Shown: piece after piece, positions 8,814-17,996 of the stretch | How the letters are laid out: every line of letters starts with the position of its first letter | Position numbering within the stretch: position 1 is the first letter of the stretch | Assembly (NCBI RefSeq): GCF_000716435.1 | Contig: NZ_JNWO01000021.1 | Span: forward strand, 1-64,000 | From: Streptomyces xylophagus | GTDB lineage: Bacteria > Actinomycetota > Actinomycetes > Streptomycetales > Streptomycetaceae | Length of the DNA: 64,000 nt | Direction: 5' to 3' | Notes under the pieces: model-generated | Database searches by the model: none | Seen by the model: only the letters and a program-made list of their open reading frames with translations | What the model was told of the DNA's origin: nothing | Made by a program: the position numbers and the translations under genes

Positions 8814-9629
8814 GTGGCAGGAGTGGCACGCCGACGTCTCGACGCCGAGCTGGTCCGACGGAAGCTCGCGCGGTCACGGGAGCACGCGAGCCAGTTGATC
8901 GCCGCCGGCCGGGTCTCCGTGGGCAAGACCGTCGCGACGAAGCCCGCCACCCAGGTGGAGACGGCGGCCGCCATCGTCGTCGTGGCGGATGATGGCGACC
9001 CCGACTACGTGTCGCGCGGTGGCCACAAGCTCGCGGGCGCGCTGGAGGTCTTCGTACCGCGGGGGCTCGTGGTCGAGGGACGGCGGGCGCTGGACGCCGG
9101 CGCGTCCACCGGGGGCTTCACCGATGTGCTGCTGCGGGCGGGTGCCGCGCACGTCGTCGCCGTCGACGTCGGGTACGGGCAACTCGCGTGGTCTCTTCAG
9201 AGCGATGAACGCGTCACCGTCAAGGACCGTACGAACGTACGCGAGTTGACGCTTGAAGCGATCGATGGGGAGCCTGTGGATCTAGTCGTGGGGGATCTGT
9301 CCTTCATCCCGCTCGGGCTGGTGCTGCCCGCCCTGGCGCGGTGCACGAAGCCGGACGCGGACCTGGTGATGATGGTCAAGCCGCAGTTCGAGGTGGGGAA
9401 GGAACGGCTCGGGAGTGGGGGCGTCGTACGCAGCCCCGAGCTTCGGGCCGAGGCCGTGCGCGGTGTCGCCCGGCGGGCCGGGGAACTGGGGCTCGGGGTG
9501 GAGGGTGTCACCGCCAGCCCGCTGCCCGGGCCCTCCGGGAATGTCGAGTACTTTCTGTGGCTGCGGGCCGGCGCACCCGAACTGGACCCGGCCGATGTTG
9601 ACCGTGCAGTGGCGGAGGGGCCGCGTTGA
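8814..9629 (+). CDS. tlyA: TlyA-family 16S/23S rRNA 2'-O-methyltransferase
   Basis: 271 aa. An N-terminal S4 RNA-binding domain (ARRRLDAELVRRKLARSREH, residues about 5-60) is followed by an FtsJ-like SAM methyltransferase domain with GASTGGFTDVLL (about 99-110) and the catalytic pattern including DLSFI (about 160). In mycobacteria TlyA methylates C1409 of 16S and C1920 of 23S rRNA and governs capreomycin sensitivity; the same reaction is expected here. The GTG at 8814 gives the family's normal length. An in-frame extension to 8697 overlaps the previous gene and was dropped. The stop overlaps the nadK start (TTGA). Confidence 0.93.
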   Translation: MAGVARRRLDAELVRRKLARSREHASQLIAAGRVSVGKTVATKPATQVETAAAIVVVADDGDPDYVSRGGHKLAGALEVFVPRGLVVEGRRALDAGASTGGFTDVLLRAGAAHVVAVDVGYGQLAWSLQSDERVTVKDRTNVRELTLEAIDGEPVDLVVGDLSFIPLGLVLPALARCTKPDADLVMMVKPQFEVGKERLGSGGVVRSPELRAEAVRGVARRAGELGLGVEGVTASPLPGPSGNVEYFLWLRAGAPELDPADVDRAVAEGPR

Positions 9630-10531
9630 CACAGAACCGAGCTCGTACTGTTTTCCTGCTCGCGCACACGGGTCGCCCCGCGGCGATCCGGAGTGCCGAA
9701 CTGGTCGTCAAAGGGCTCCTGCAGTCCGGTATCGGAGTGCGCGTCCTGGAGTACGAGGCACGCGACCTGCCGTTGCCCGACGAGGTGGAGACGGTCACCG
9801 AGGCCACCCCGCAGTGCCTTGAGGGCTGCGAACTGCTCATCGTCCTCGGCGGCGACGGCACGCTGCTGCGCGGCGCGGAGTTCGCGCGAGCGTCCGGGGT
9901 GCCGATGCTCGGCGTCAACCTCGGCAGCGTGGGGTTCCTCGCGGAGGCCGAGCGGGACGATCTCGACAAGGTCGTGGACCGGGTGGTCACCCGGGCGTAC
10001 GAGGTCGAGGAGCGGATGACCGTCGATGTCGTCGTGCACAAGAACGGGAACATCGTGCACACGGACTGGGCGTTGAACGAGGCGGCGGTGCAGAAGGCCG
10101 GCGCCGAGAAGCTGTTGGAAGTCGTGCTGGAGATTGACGGGCGCCCGGTGACTGGGTTCGGGTGTGACGGGATCGTTTGTGCGACTCCCACCGGGTCTAC
10201 GGCGTACGCGTTCTCCGCGGGTGGGCCTGTGGTGTGGCCCGAGGTTGAGGCGTTGCTGATGGTGCCTATCAGTGCGCATGCGTTGTTCGCCAAGCCGTTG
10301 GTTACCTCGCCGGATTCTGTGCTTGCCGTTGAGGTGTTGCCACATATCCCCCCGGGGGTTTTGTGGTGTGACGGGCGGCGGACTGTTGAACTGCCTGCCG
10401 GGGCTCGGGTTGAGGTGCGGCGAGGGGCTGTGCCTGTGCGGCTGGCTCGGCTGCATCATGCGTCGTTCACCGATCGGCTTGTTGCGAAGTTCGCTCTGCC
10501 TGTTTCGGGGTGGCGGGGGGCTCCTCACTAG
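9626..10531 (+). CDS. nadK: NAD kinase
   Basis: 301 aa. It phosphorylates NAD to NADP using ATP or polyphosphate in the cytosol. The GGDGTLLRGAEF motif (residues about 72-83) is the NAD/diacylglycerol kinase signature. NEAAV (about 151-155) and the glycine-rich DGIVCATPTGSTAYAFSAGG segment (about 182-201) complete the fold. The start is a TTG overlapping the tlyA stop, with GGAGGGG 8 nt upstream. The order tlyA-nadK-recN is conserved in actinobacteria. Codon use becomes less GC-rich in the last 100 codons. Confidence 0.95.
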   Translation: MTQNRARTVFLLAHTGRPAAIRSAELVVKGLLQSGIGVRVLEYEARDLPLPDEVETVTEATPQCLEGCELLIVLGGDGTLLRGAEFARASGVPMLGVNLGSVGFLAEAERDDLDKVVDRVVTRAYEVEERMTVDVVVHKNGNIVHTDWALNEAAVQKAGAEKLLEVVLEIDGRPVTGFGCDGIVCATPTGSTAYAFSAGGPVVWPEVEALLMVPISAHALFAKPLVTSPDSVLAVEVLPHIPPGVLWCDGRRTVELPAGARVEVRRGAVPVRLARLHHASFTDRLVAKFALPVSGWRGAPH

Positions 10532-10545
10532 CTGCGTGCCGGTGG

Positions 10546-10583
10546 GGGCTGGGCGCGCAGTTCCCCGCGCCCCTTTGGGGCGC
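10546..10583. repeat. Streptomyces-type dispersed intergenic repeat with hairpin
   Basis: The text GGGCTGGGCGCGCAGTTCCC followed by CGCGCCCCTTTGGGGCGC is a sequence I recognise as recurring in many Streptomyces intergenic regions. It contains a 7-bp stem (10567-10573 with 10577-10583) and a TTT loop, 36 nt after the nadK stop. It may act as a weak terminator or mRNA-end stabiliser. Confidence 0.7.
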
Positions 10584-10646
10584 TTCCCTCGCGTGGGTGA
10601 CAGGGTGCCTCGCGCTTCTCCCTCCCTACCTCGTAAGGTCTTCACC

Positions 10647-12377
10647 GTGCTGGAAGAGATGCGGATACGGTCGCTCGGAGTCATCGACGACGCTGTCGTC
10701 GAGTTGTCGCCGGGGTTCACCGCTGTCACGGGTGAGACCGGGGCGGGCAAGACCATGGTCGTGACCAGTCTCGGGTTGTTGCTCGGTGGGCGGGCTGACC
10801 CGGCGCTGGTGCGGATCGGGGCGAAGAACGCGGTCGTGGAGGGGCGGATCTCCGTCCCTCCGGGCGGCTCCGCCGTGCTGCGGGCCGAGGAGGCCGGTGC
10901 CGAGCTGGACGACGGGACGCTGCTCATCAGCCGTACCGTTTCCGCCGAAGGGCGGTCCCGGGCGCACCTGGGCGGGCGGTCCGTGCCGGTGGGGGTGCTC
11001 GCGGAGTTGGCCGACGAGCTGGTCGCCGTGCACGGGCAGACCGATCAGCAGGGGCTGTTGAAGCAGTCCCGGCAGCGGCAGGCGCTCGACCGGTACGCCG
11101 GGGATGCCGTCACCGGGCCGCTCACCAAGTACGCGGAGGCTTATCGGCGGCTGCGGGCCGTCGCCGTCGAGCTGGACGAGATCACCACGCGCGCGCGTGA
11201 ACGGGCCCAGGAAGCCGACATGCTGCGCTACGGCCTCGACGAGATCGCGGGCGTCGAGCCGCGGGCCGGGGAGGACGTGGAGCTCGCCGCCGAGGCCGAG
11301 CGGCTCGGGCACGCGGAGGCGCTGGCGTCCGCGGCGACGGTTGCTCATGCCGCGCTCGCCGGTAATCCCGAGGACCCCGAGGGCATCGACGCGGCGACCC
11401 TGGTCGCGGGTGCGCAGCGGGCGCTGGAGGCCGTACGGTCGCACGACTCGGCGCTGGCCTCGCTGACCGACCGGATCGGTGAGATCGGCATCCTGTTGGG
11501 CGATGTGGCGGGGGAGTTGGCGGGTTACGCCGACGACCTGGACGCCGATCCGCTGCGGCTGGCCGCCGTCGAGGAGCGGCGGGCCGCCCTCAACGCGCTC
11601 ACGCGGAAGTACGGCCAGGACATCGCGGCCGTGCTCGCGTATGCCGAGCAGGGGGCTTCGCGGCTCACCGAACTCGACGGCGACGACGAGCGCATCGACG
11701 AGCTGACCGCCGAGCGGGACGCGCTGCGGGCTGAACTGGGCGGCCTGGCGCAGGCGTTGACCGATGCGCGGACGGAGGCCGCCGAGCGGTTCGCCGCGGC
11801 CGTCACCGCCGAGCTCGCCTCCCTCGCCATGCCGCACGCGCGCGTGTCGTTCGAGATCCGGCAGACCGAGGACCCGGAGGGCGTCGAGGTCGGGGGGCGT
11901 GCGGTCTCCTACGGCCCGTCGGGCGTCGACGAGGTCGAGTTGCTGCTCGCTCCGCACCCCGGTGCTCCGCCGCGGCCCATCGCCAAGGGTGCGTCCGGCG
12001 GTGAACTGTCGCGCGTGATGCTTGCCGTCGAGGTCGTGTTCGCGGGGACGGACCCCGTGCCGACGTATCTCTTCGACGAGGTCGACGCCGGTGTCGGCGG
12101 CAAGGCGGCGGTCGAGATCGGGCGGCGGCTCGCGAAGCTCGCGAAGACCGCGCAGGTCGTGGTCGTCACGCACCTGCCCCAGGTGGCGGCCTTCGCCGAT
12201 CGGCAGTTGCTGGTGGAGAAGACCAACGACGGGTCCGTCACCCGCTCCGGCGTGAAGGTCCTCGAAGGCGAGGACCGGGTACGGGAGTTGTCCCGGATGC
12301 TGGCCGGTCAGGAGGACTCGGAGACGGCACGGGCGCACGCGGAGGAGCTGCTGGCGACGGCGCGGGCGGACGGCTAG
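10647..12377 (+). CDS. recN: DNA repair protein RecN
   Basis: 576 aa, normal RecN length. This SMC-like ATPase acts at DNA double-strand breaks. Walker A GETGAGKTMV is at residues about 30-39, coiled-coil halves occupy about 150-390, the ABC signature GASGGELSRVMLA is near 450, and Walker B TYLFDEVDAGVGG is near 473. The GTG at 10647 is preceded by TAAGGT (10634-10639) spaced for a leaderless start, with AAGG as a weak ribosome site; an in-frame extension to 10272 overlaps nadK. It is part of the tlyA-nadK-recN block. Confidence 0.95.
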   Translation: MLEEMRIRSLGVIDDAVVELSPGFTAVTGETGAGKTMVVTSLGLLLGGRADPALVRIGAKNAVVEGRISVPPGGSAVLRAEEAGAELDDGTLLISRTVSAEGRSRAHLGGRSVPVGVLAELADELVAVHGQTDQQGLLKQSRQRQALDRYAGDAVTGPLTKYAEAYRRLRAVAVELDEITTRARERAQEADMLRYGLDEIAGVEPRAGEDVELAAEAERLGHAEALASAATVAHAALAGNPEDPEGIDAATLVAGAQRALEAVRSHDSALASLTDRIGEIGILLGDVAGELAGYADDLDADPLRLAAVEERRAALNALTRKYGQDIAAVLAYAEQGASRLTELDGDDERIDELTAERDALRAELGGLAQALTDARTEAAERFAAAVTAELASLAMPHARVSFEIRQTEDPEGVEVGGRAVSYGPSGVDEVELLLAPHPGAPPRPIAKGASGGELSRVMLAVEVVFAGTDPVPTYLFDEVDAGVGGKAAVEIGRRLAKLAKTAQVVVVTHLPQVAAFADRQLLVEKTNDGSVTRSGVKVLEGEDRVRELSRMLAGQEDSETARAHAEELLATARADG

Positions 12378-12604
12378 CGCGGGCTCGTCGTTCAGGAGGC
12401 GCGCGCTCCTCACTCGTACGGGTGACATCCCCGCCCGTGTTGCCCTCCCGTACGGCCTCCGGGCTTTTCCGCGTTGCCGGAACACCCGTACGTGCTGGCA
12501 TCCTGGAGTTGGAACGCGTAGGAAGCGAGCGATACACCCCCATCGCCCGATCCTTCTGTACGTTCTTCGTGACCGCCCGTCGCCGAACCAGGAGCCCCGG
12601 CCAC
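12378..12604 (+). other. Intergenic region upstream of the glycosyltransferase gene
   Basis: No gene is supported in these 227 bases. The reading frame of the glycosyltransferase stays open here, but the predicted peptide is low-complexity and lacks family similarity. It most likely holds the promoter and leader; AGGAG at 12590-12594 belongs to the downstream start. Confidence 0.5.
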
Positions 12605-13744
12605 GTGACCCCCGTGAGCAGCCACTCACCGCACGGCCAGTCGCCGCTGCGCACCGTGCAGGTGCTCGGCGGGGGCAACGCCGCCAGCAGCGCGCATGTG
12701 CGCTCCCTGGCCTCCGGGCTCGTCGCTCGGGGCGTGCGGGTGACGGTGTGCGCCCCCGTCGAGGCCGATCACACCTACGACTTCACGGGTGCCGGTGCCG
12801 AACACGTGCACGTGCCGCGCAGCAGTGACCCGGCGTCCGTGGCCGCGCTGCGGGCGGCCTGCGCGGACGCCGACCTGGTGCACGCGCACGGGCTGCACGC
12901 CTCCTTCCGCGCCGCCCTCGCCCTCAGCGGTCGCCGCACCCCGCTCGTCGTCACGTGGCACAACCGCGCCCATGTCGAAGGGGCGCGGGCGCACTTGCTG
13001 CGGCTGCTGGAGCGGCGGGTCGTGAAGGCCGCCGTTGTCGTCCTCGGGACCACGTCCGATCTGGTCGACCGGGCTCGGCGGACAGGCGCCCGGGACGCCC
13101 GGCTCGCCGCCGTCGCGCTGCCGGGGCCGCGCCGAGCCCCCGTGGACCACGAAGATCCCGATCGACTGCGGCCCAAGCTCCGTGCCGAACTCGGCGCCAC
13201 CGACCGCCCGTTGCTCGTCGCCGTCGGCTCGCTCGACCGGCAGCGGGGCTACGACACGCTCCTGGACGCCTCGCGCGGATGGTGCCGCCTCGATCCGACG
13301 CCGTTGCTCGTGATCGCGGGGGAGGGGCCGCTGCGGGGCGAGTTGCAGCGGCGGATCGAGGACGAGGAGTTGCCGGTGCGGCTCATCGGGCGGCGGGACG
13401 ACGTCGGTGAACTGCTCGCCGCCGCCGATGTCGCGCTGCTGCCCAGCAGTTGGGAGTCCCGCTCGGTGATCGCCCAGGAGGCCCTCCACGCCCGCGTGCC
13501 ACTCGTCGCGACCGCCGTCGGCGGCATCCCCGAACTCGTCGGCGACGCCGCCGAACTCGTGCCCTACGGCGACGCGAAGGCCCTCGCCGACGCCGTCACC
13601 GGGCTGCTGCGTGACCCCGAACGCCGGGAACTGCTGCGGGAGAAGGGCACCCGGCAGGCCGCCACCTGGCCCACCGAGGACGAGACCGTCGCCCAAGTGC
13701 TGAGTGTCTACGACGAGTTGACCCAGCCTCTGCCGCTGACCTGA
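12605..13744 (+). CDS. GT4-family glycosyltransferase
   Basis: 379 aa from the GTG at 12605 (AGGAG about 10 nt upstream). It has a GT-B fold: an N-terminal acceptor domain beginning VQVLGGGNAASSAHVRSLA (residues about 18-36), a HAHGLHASFRAALA segment, and a C-terminal donor domain with LLVAVGSLDRQRGYDTLL (about 200), AGEGPLRGEL (about 238) and SRSVIAQEALHARVPLVATAVGGIPE (about 285-310), which contains the nucleotide-sugar-binding E-x7-E region. It probably transfers a sugar from a nucleotide donor to a cell-envelope or metabolite acceptor; the substrate is unknown. It stands alone between recN and a convergent regulator. Confidence 0.88.
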   Translation: MTPVSSHSPHGQSPLRTVQVLGGGNAASSAHVRSLASGLVARGVRVTVCAPVEADHTYDFTGAGAEHVHVPRSSDPASVAALRAACADADLVHAHGLHASFRAALALSGRRTPLVVTWHNRAHVEGARAHLLRLLERRVVKAAVVVLGTTSDLVDRARRTGARDARLAAVALPGPRRAPVDHEDPDRLRPKLRAELGATDRPLLVAVGSLDRQRGYDTLLDASRGWCRLDPTPLLVIAGEGPLRGELQRRIEDEELPVRLIGRRDDVGELLAAADVALLPSSWESRSVIAQEALHARVPLVATAVGGIPELVGDAAELVPYGDAKALADAVTGLLRDPERRELLREKGTRQAATWPTEDETVAQVLSVYDELTQPLPLT

Positions 13745-13752
13745 GCGGACCT

Positions 13753-15399
13753 TTACGGCACCAGCCTGCGGGCCCGCAGCGCCAAGCTCAACGCCAGTAC
13801 CGTCTGCGGGTCTTCGAGGTCCGTGCCCAGCAACTCCCCGATCCTGGCGAGGCGGTTGTAGAGGGTCTGTCGGTTGAGGTGCAGTTCGCGTGCCGTCTCC
13901 GCCTTGCGGCCCGCGTGCGCCAAGTACGTTTCCAGCGTGGGCAGTAGGGGCGGCTTGGAGCGGTTGTCGTGGTCCCGGAGGGGGCCGATCGCGCGGTCCA
14001 CGAAGGCCGCCAGGTCCGGGTGGTCGCGCAGTCGCCACAGCAGCAGTTCGATGTCCAGGCGCCGGGCGTCGTACCACGGGCGGTCGGACAGGCCCTGTGC
14101 CGCCGTCGCCGTCTCGGCCGCGTGCCGTAGTCCCGCCGACGCCGCCGCCCAGCCGCCGGCCACTCCGACGACCACGATCGGCGGCTGCGCGCCCGGCCGT
14201 TGCATCCCGGCCCGCTCCACGCCCGCCCGCAGTGCCGCCGCGACCCGGTCCGCGACCGCCGACCGCTCCGACTCCGAGCGGAGGCCGAGCAGGAGGGGGA
14301 CGCGGCCCTCGACCGGTCGTACGCCCAGCAGGACCGGGACCCCCACCGAGGCCAGCTCTTCTGCGACCGCGCGGGCCAGGACCGCCCAGCCGCCGCCGGG
14401 GGCGGCCAGCGCGTCGCCCAGCCGCATCACCACCGGCAGCAGCGGACTGGTGCCGGGCTTGAAGCCCAGCACACGGGCCTGCGCCGGGGCGTCCTCGGCG
14501 GCGATGCGGCCCTCGGCGAGGTCGGTGAGGAAGTCGCCGCGTCCGCGTGCCGCCAGCTCCTCCTCCTGGCGGGCCTGCATCAGGACCACGGCGAGGATGT
14601 CCGCGGCCCGTTCGGCGGCGATGCGGTGCACCGGGGCGAGGGGAGCGCGTACCGGAAGGAGGACGATCCGCGCGCGCACCGAGCCCGTACCGGGACCGCC
14701 GCCGGGCACGTCCACCACCACCGAACCGGCGGGCGGCGAGGCGTCCTTGTGCTGGCCGCGCAGTCCCTCCCACACCTGGAGCGGGTCGGCGCCCTCGGGC
14801 CCTGACCCTGCCGCGTAGAGGAGTTGGCCGTCCGGGGTCTCCAGGAAGACCGGGTTGCCGCTGAAGTCGGCCAGGATGCCGAGGACTTGGGGGATTCCGC
14901 CGCCGCCGAGCAGGGCCTCCGTGCAGCGGCGGTGGACCTCCTCGGCCTGTTGGAGCAGTGCGTAGTGGCCGTTGACGATCTCGGTGTGGATCTCCTCGGT
15001 GACCGCGACGAACGGCACCTCGCGGTGCAGCTGGACCAGTGGGAGTCCGGTCGCCCGGGCCGTCTCGACGAGGGTGGCGGGGAGCCGGGTGAAGCGCGGG
15101 CCGAGTTCGACGACCAGGGCGGCGATGCCCCGCTCGGCGAGGGTGCGGACGAACGCGCGCTGTTCCGCCGGGCGGGTGCCGAGGCCGTAGCCCGTGGTCA
15201 GGAGCAGTTCGCCGCCCTTGAGGAGGGAGGCGATGTTCGGGACCTCGCCCGCGTGCACCCAGCGGACCGTCCGCTGCAGCCGGTCGGCGCCCGCCAGGAT
15301 CTCCGGCAGACCACTGCGCAGCCCGGGCAGCTCCAGCGCCCGCTGCACGGTGATGCCGGCGCCCTGGGTGTCGAATGTGCTGTCCGTACGGCTGTCCAT
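13753..15399 (-). CDS. PucR-family transcriptional regulator
   Basis: 548 aa from the ATG at 15399; the frame stays open further upstream into the next gene but that is a shadow. The N-terminal PucR ligand-sensing domain (residues about 15-140) begins TVQRALELPGLRSG and contains LLLTTGYGLG. A GGDEF-like middle region is poorly conserved. The C-terminal CdaR/HTH_30 helix-turn-helix is ARELHLNRQTLYNRLARIGE (about 505-530). PucR proteins usually control purine or amine catabolism; the target here is not evident. The adjacent upstream oxidoreductase is a plausible partner. Confidence 0.9.
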   Translation of the reverse strand: MDSRTDSTFDTQGAGITVQRALELPGLRSGLPEILAGADRLQRTVRWVHAGEVPNIASLLKGGELLLTTGYGLGTRPAEQRAFVRTLAERGIAALVVELGPRFTRLPATLVETARATGLPLVQLHREVPFVAVTEEIHTEIVNGHYALLQQAEEVHRRCTEALLGGGGIPQVLGILADFSGNPVFLETPDGQLLYAAGSGPEGADPLQVWEGLRGQHKDASPPAGSVVVDVPGGGPGTGSVRARIVLLPVRAPLAPVHRIAAERAADILAVVLMQARQEEELAARGRGDFLTDLAEGRIAAEDAPAQARVLGFKPGTSPLLPVVMRLGDALAAPGGGWAVLARAVAEELASVGVPVLLGVRPVEGRVPLLLGLRSESERSAVADRVAAALRAGVERAGMQRPGAQPPIVVVGVAGGWAAASAGLRHAAETATAAQGLSDRPWYDARRLDIELLLWRLRDHPDLAAFVDRAIGPLRDHDNRSKPPLLPTLETYLAHAGRKAETARELHLNRQTLYNRLARIGELLGTDLEDPQTVLALSLALRARRLVP

Positions 15400-15443
15400 G
15401 CAGCGGACGCTACCTGCGCGGATGCCCTGCGCACACCTTGAGG

Positions 15444-16826
15444 CTAGGCGGGCGCGATGTTGTGGTTGAAGCGGAAGACGTTGTCGGGGTCGTACTCCCG
15501 CTTCACCGCCGCGAGCCGCCGGGTGTTCTGTGCGCCCAGGCCCGCCGTCACGCGGTCCGTGCCCTCGTCGCCGATGAAGTTGAGGTAGGCCGCGCCGGTG
15601 CTCCAGGGCTGGACCCGGGCGCGGACGTCCCTGACCCACGCGATGCAGCGTTCGTCGTCCGCCTGGTCCTCCCACATGCCGAAGGGGTGCACGGCCCAGG
15701 GCGCGTTCCGGAACGGCAGCGGGAAGTCGGCGGGCCCGGACGCGATCGCGCCACCCTGCGGGAACAGCACGTGCTGGGTGCCCGTGGGGACCGGCATGCT
15801 TTCGCCGAGGGCGCAGAAGACGTCCGTGAACTCGTCGGGCGCGCCCGTCAGATACTCGGCCGACCAGTAGTTCCGCATACCCGGCGGATCGTCGAACATC
15901 GTCTGGAACATGGCGTAGGGCAGGGCGGTGACGATCTCGATCTCGTGCGGCAGGGCCAGCAGCGGCTGGGCGAGCTTGCGCATGTCCTCCTCGGTACCGG
16001 CGTAGGTGATCAGCGCGCCGCACAGCCGCTTGCCGACCAGGTGCTCCGGGACGAACTCCTCGGGCGGGGCGGTCAGATAGATGACTCCGCCGCTCGCCTC
16101 CTGCGGGCCGGTCTCGATGATCTCGCGGTAGGTGCGGATGACGTCGGGGCCGTGCTCGGGCTCGTACATCACCATGGCGACGGAGAATTCGGGCAATTCG
16201 TGCAGTCGCAGGGTGAGCGCGGTGGCGATGCCGAAGTTTCCGCCGCCGCCGTGCAGGGCCCAGAAGAGTTCCGGGTTCTCCTCGGCGCTCGCGTGCACCA
16301 CGGTCGCGTCGGCGGTCACCAGGTCCACGCCGAGCAGGTTGTCGACGGCGAGACCGAAGGCACGGTCCAGCCAGCCGGTGCCGCCGCCCAGAACGAAGCC
16401 GCCGACCCCGGTCGTGGAGACCCGGCCGCCGGTGGTGGCGAGACCGTGTTCCTGGGTCGCGCCGTCCAGCTCGCTCATGGTGGCCCCGCCCGCGATCCGT
16501 ACCGCCCGGGCCGCCGGATGGACCGTCACCTCGCGCATGTGACGCAGGTCCACGACCAGCGCGCCGTCGCCCAGCGCCATGCCCGAGACGCTGTGCCCGC
16601 CGCCGCGCACCGCGATCGGCAGATCCAGTTCGCGCCCGAAGCGCACGGCCCGTACGACATCGGCCTCGTCCACGCACTGGGCGATCACGGCCGGACGCCG
16701 GTCGATCATCGCGTTGAAGACGACACGGGCGTCGTCGTAACCCTGATCCCCCGGAGCGAACACATCGCCGACCAGATCCTCGCGCAACGCGGCAAGGGCC
16801 GCGCCCGCCGTCGAGAGGGAAGCCAT
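15444..16826 (-). CDS. FAD-linked oxidoreductase, berberine-bridge-enzyme (BBE) type
   Basis: 460 aa from the ATG at 16826, which has GGGGGAG just upstream; the frame continues to 16913 without a ribosome site. The PCMH-type FAD domain carries AVRGGGHSVSGMALGDGALV (residues about 68-87), with the His that forms the 8-alpha covalent FAD link. The second covalent-link position is in GGGTGWLDRAFG, where no Cys is present, so a mono-covalent flavin is expected. The C-terminal BBE domain ends with YDPDNVFRFNHNIAP. It oxidises an alcohol or carbohydrate-like substrate, identity unknown. The PucR-type regulator follows 44 bp downstream. Confidence 0.9.
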   Translation of the reverse strand: MASLSTAGAALAALREDLVGDVFAPGDQGYDDARVVFNAMIDRRPAVIAQCVDEADVVRAVRFGRELDLPIAVRGGGHSVSGMALGDGALVVDLRHMREVTVHPAARAVRIAGGATMSELDGATQEHGLATTGGRVSTTGVGGFVLGGGTGWLDRAFGLAVDNLLGVDLVTADATVVHASAEENPELFWALHGGGGNFGIATALTLRLHELPEFSVAMVMYEPEHGPDVIRTYREIIETGPQEASGGVIYLTAPPEEFVPEHLVGKRLCGALITYAGTEEDMRKLAQPLLALPHEIEIVTALPYAMFQTMFDDPPGMRNYWSAEYLTGAPDEFTDVFCALGESMPVPTGTQHVLFPQGGAIASGPADFPLPFRNAPWAVHPFGMWEDQADDERCIAWVRDVRARVQPWSTGAAYLNFIGDEGTDRVTAGLGAQNTRRLAAVKREYDPDNVFRFNHNIAPA

Positions 16827-16942
16827 GGCTCCCCCTTTCGATAGGGGGATGGAGTGCTTCCAGCCTAGGCGGGCTCGGCCCTGCGGTCGCGTCGAGCCAC
16901 CGCACGTCACCAAGCCGTAAGGGTCAGCCGCCGCCCCGTACG

Positions 16943-16985
16943 GCAGCAGGGCCCGGACCGTGTGTCGCGGTCCGGGCCCTGCTGC
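16943..16985. terminator. Strong hairpin downstream of the DUF6243 gene
   Basis: A perfect 18-bp stem (16943-16960 with 16968-16985) has a 7-nt loop and lies 9 nt beyond the stop of the minus-strand gene ending at 16995. It lacks a T-tract, as is common in Streptomyces. Confidence 0.8.
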
Positions 16986-16994
16986 GGTGGTGTG

Positions 16995-17210
16995 TCAGCT
17001 CTGTGCGGTGTCGTCGCCCGCCTGCCCGGCGGCCTCGGCTGCGGCTGCCTTCTCGCGCATCTTGCGCACCAGCTCCGCCTTCTGGTCGGCTGCGCCCTGG
17101 CGGTCGAGGTTGCGGTGCGGACCGTGGTTCTGCCGTTCGGCGCGGGACTGCTTCTTGCGCTGGCCGCCGCCCATGCCCACGGGGTTGTTGATGTTCTTGC
17201 TCACGGTCAC
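16995..17210 (-). CDS. DUF6243 family small protein
   Basis: 71 aa, highly charged. The N-terminal KNINNPVGMGGGQRKKQSR and GPHRNLDRQGAADQKAELVR segments match the small Streptomyces DUF6243 family as I recall it; the C terminus is an Ala/Glu helix. Function is unknown. Start GTG at 17210 has GGGAG 7 nt upstream; a second GTG two codons on (17204) is possible. The longer open frame upstream is a shadow of the exonuclease gene. The strong hairpin at 16943 ends it. Confidence 0.8.
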   Translation of the reverse strand: MTVSKNINNPVGMGGGQRKKQSRAERQNHGPHRNLDRQGAADQKAELVRKMREKAAAAEAAGQAGDDTAQS

Positions 17211-17272
17211 GGGTTCTCCCGGTAGTGATGTGAAGTGATCTACGGATTCATCGGAAGAACACGACAAGGACG

Positions 17273-17890
17273 TTACCCGGTTCCGTCGGCCCCGCCCACC
17301 AACCTGTTCGCCGCCGCGGCCGTCGCGTCCGGCCAGGCGTCCCGCTCGGACAGGTGGAGAACGAGGGCGGCGATGTTCCAGGCGTCGTCCTCGCCGCGGT
17401 GGTGACGGCCTTCGAGCCGCAGTCCGGCGATCTCCAGGGCCTGTGCCATGCCAGGGCGTTTGCGCAGGCCGTATGCCTCGGTGAAGGCCGCTTTGGCGTT
17501 GGTGTGGTGCCGGCCGAACGGATAGGGCGTCCGGGTGTTCCGGCACTGCCGGGTGAACTGGTTGCGGTCGTAGTCGCCCCAGCTGGCCCACGGGCGGGAC
17601 CCGGCGTGGTGTTCGGCCGCCAGCAGCCGACACGCCTCGGCGAAGCCGACCCCTCCGTCCACCTCGTGTTGCGTGAGGCCGGTCAACTCCGTGCAGAACT
17701 CGCTGACCGTGGACCGGGCAGGGCGCACCAGGATCCGATGCCGGGCGAGGCGCTCCGCGCTGGCCAGGTCGACGACGGTCAGCCCGATCTCGATGATCTC
17801 GCTGACCGCGCCGGGCGGTTGGCCGCGGTCCCAGCAGGTGGCTTCGACATCCACGACGTTCAGGAGCCGTTCGGCCCCGGTGCTGTCCAT
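17273..17890 (-). CDS. 3'-5' exonuclease, DnaQ/DEDDh superfamily (KapD/ERI-1-like)
   Basis: 205 aa. ExoI is VVDVEATCWD (residues about 11-20), ExoII is the WGDYDRNQF region (about 103), and ExoIII is HHRGEDDAWNIAAL (about 165-178), giving the DEDDh metal-binding set. The GEDDAWNIA pattern is typical of the ERI-1/KapD subgroup, which trims RNA 3' ends or single-stranded nucleic acid. The exact substrate is unknown. A GTG at 17926 would extend the N terminus by 12 residues; neither start has a clear ribosome site. Confidence 0.88.
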   Translation of the reverse strand: MDSTGAERLLNVVDVEATCWDRGQPPGAVSEIIEIGLTVVDLASAERLARHRILVRPARSTVSEFCTELTGLTQHEVDGGVGFAEACRLLAAEHHAGSRPWASWGDYDRNQFTRQCRNTRTPYPFGRHHTNAKAAFTEAYGLRKRPGMAQALEIAGLRLEGRHHRGEDDAWNIAALVLHLSERDAWPDATAAAANRLVGGADGTG

Positions 17891-17996
17891 GGCGGGAAGG
17901 GTAGGGACGAGTGGCTGCCGGGGCACCTGGATTTTCCCGCCGCGGTGCCGACGTCCCCGGGCACCTCTCGGGCCCGGGGCGCGTGCTCGGCGGGTG

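Noticed and set aside
12422..12604. N-terminal extension of the glycosyltransferase
   Set aside because: It is not family-like, while the GTG at 12605 has AGGAG at suitable distance.
10626..12629. 667-codon open frame antisense to recN
   Set aside because: Mirror of a GC-rich gene. The peptide is Arg/Gly/Leu-rich with no motifs, while recN is complete on the other strand.
13753..16905. Single 1050-aa frame joining the PucR regulator to a further N-terminal part
   Set aside because: The upstream part is an out-of-frame shadow of the BBE oxidoreductase. The regulator starts at 15399 with a normal N terminus.
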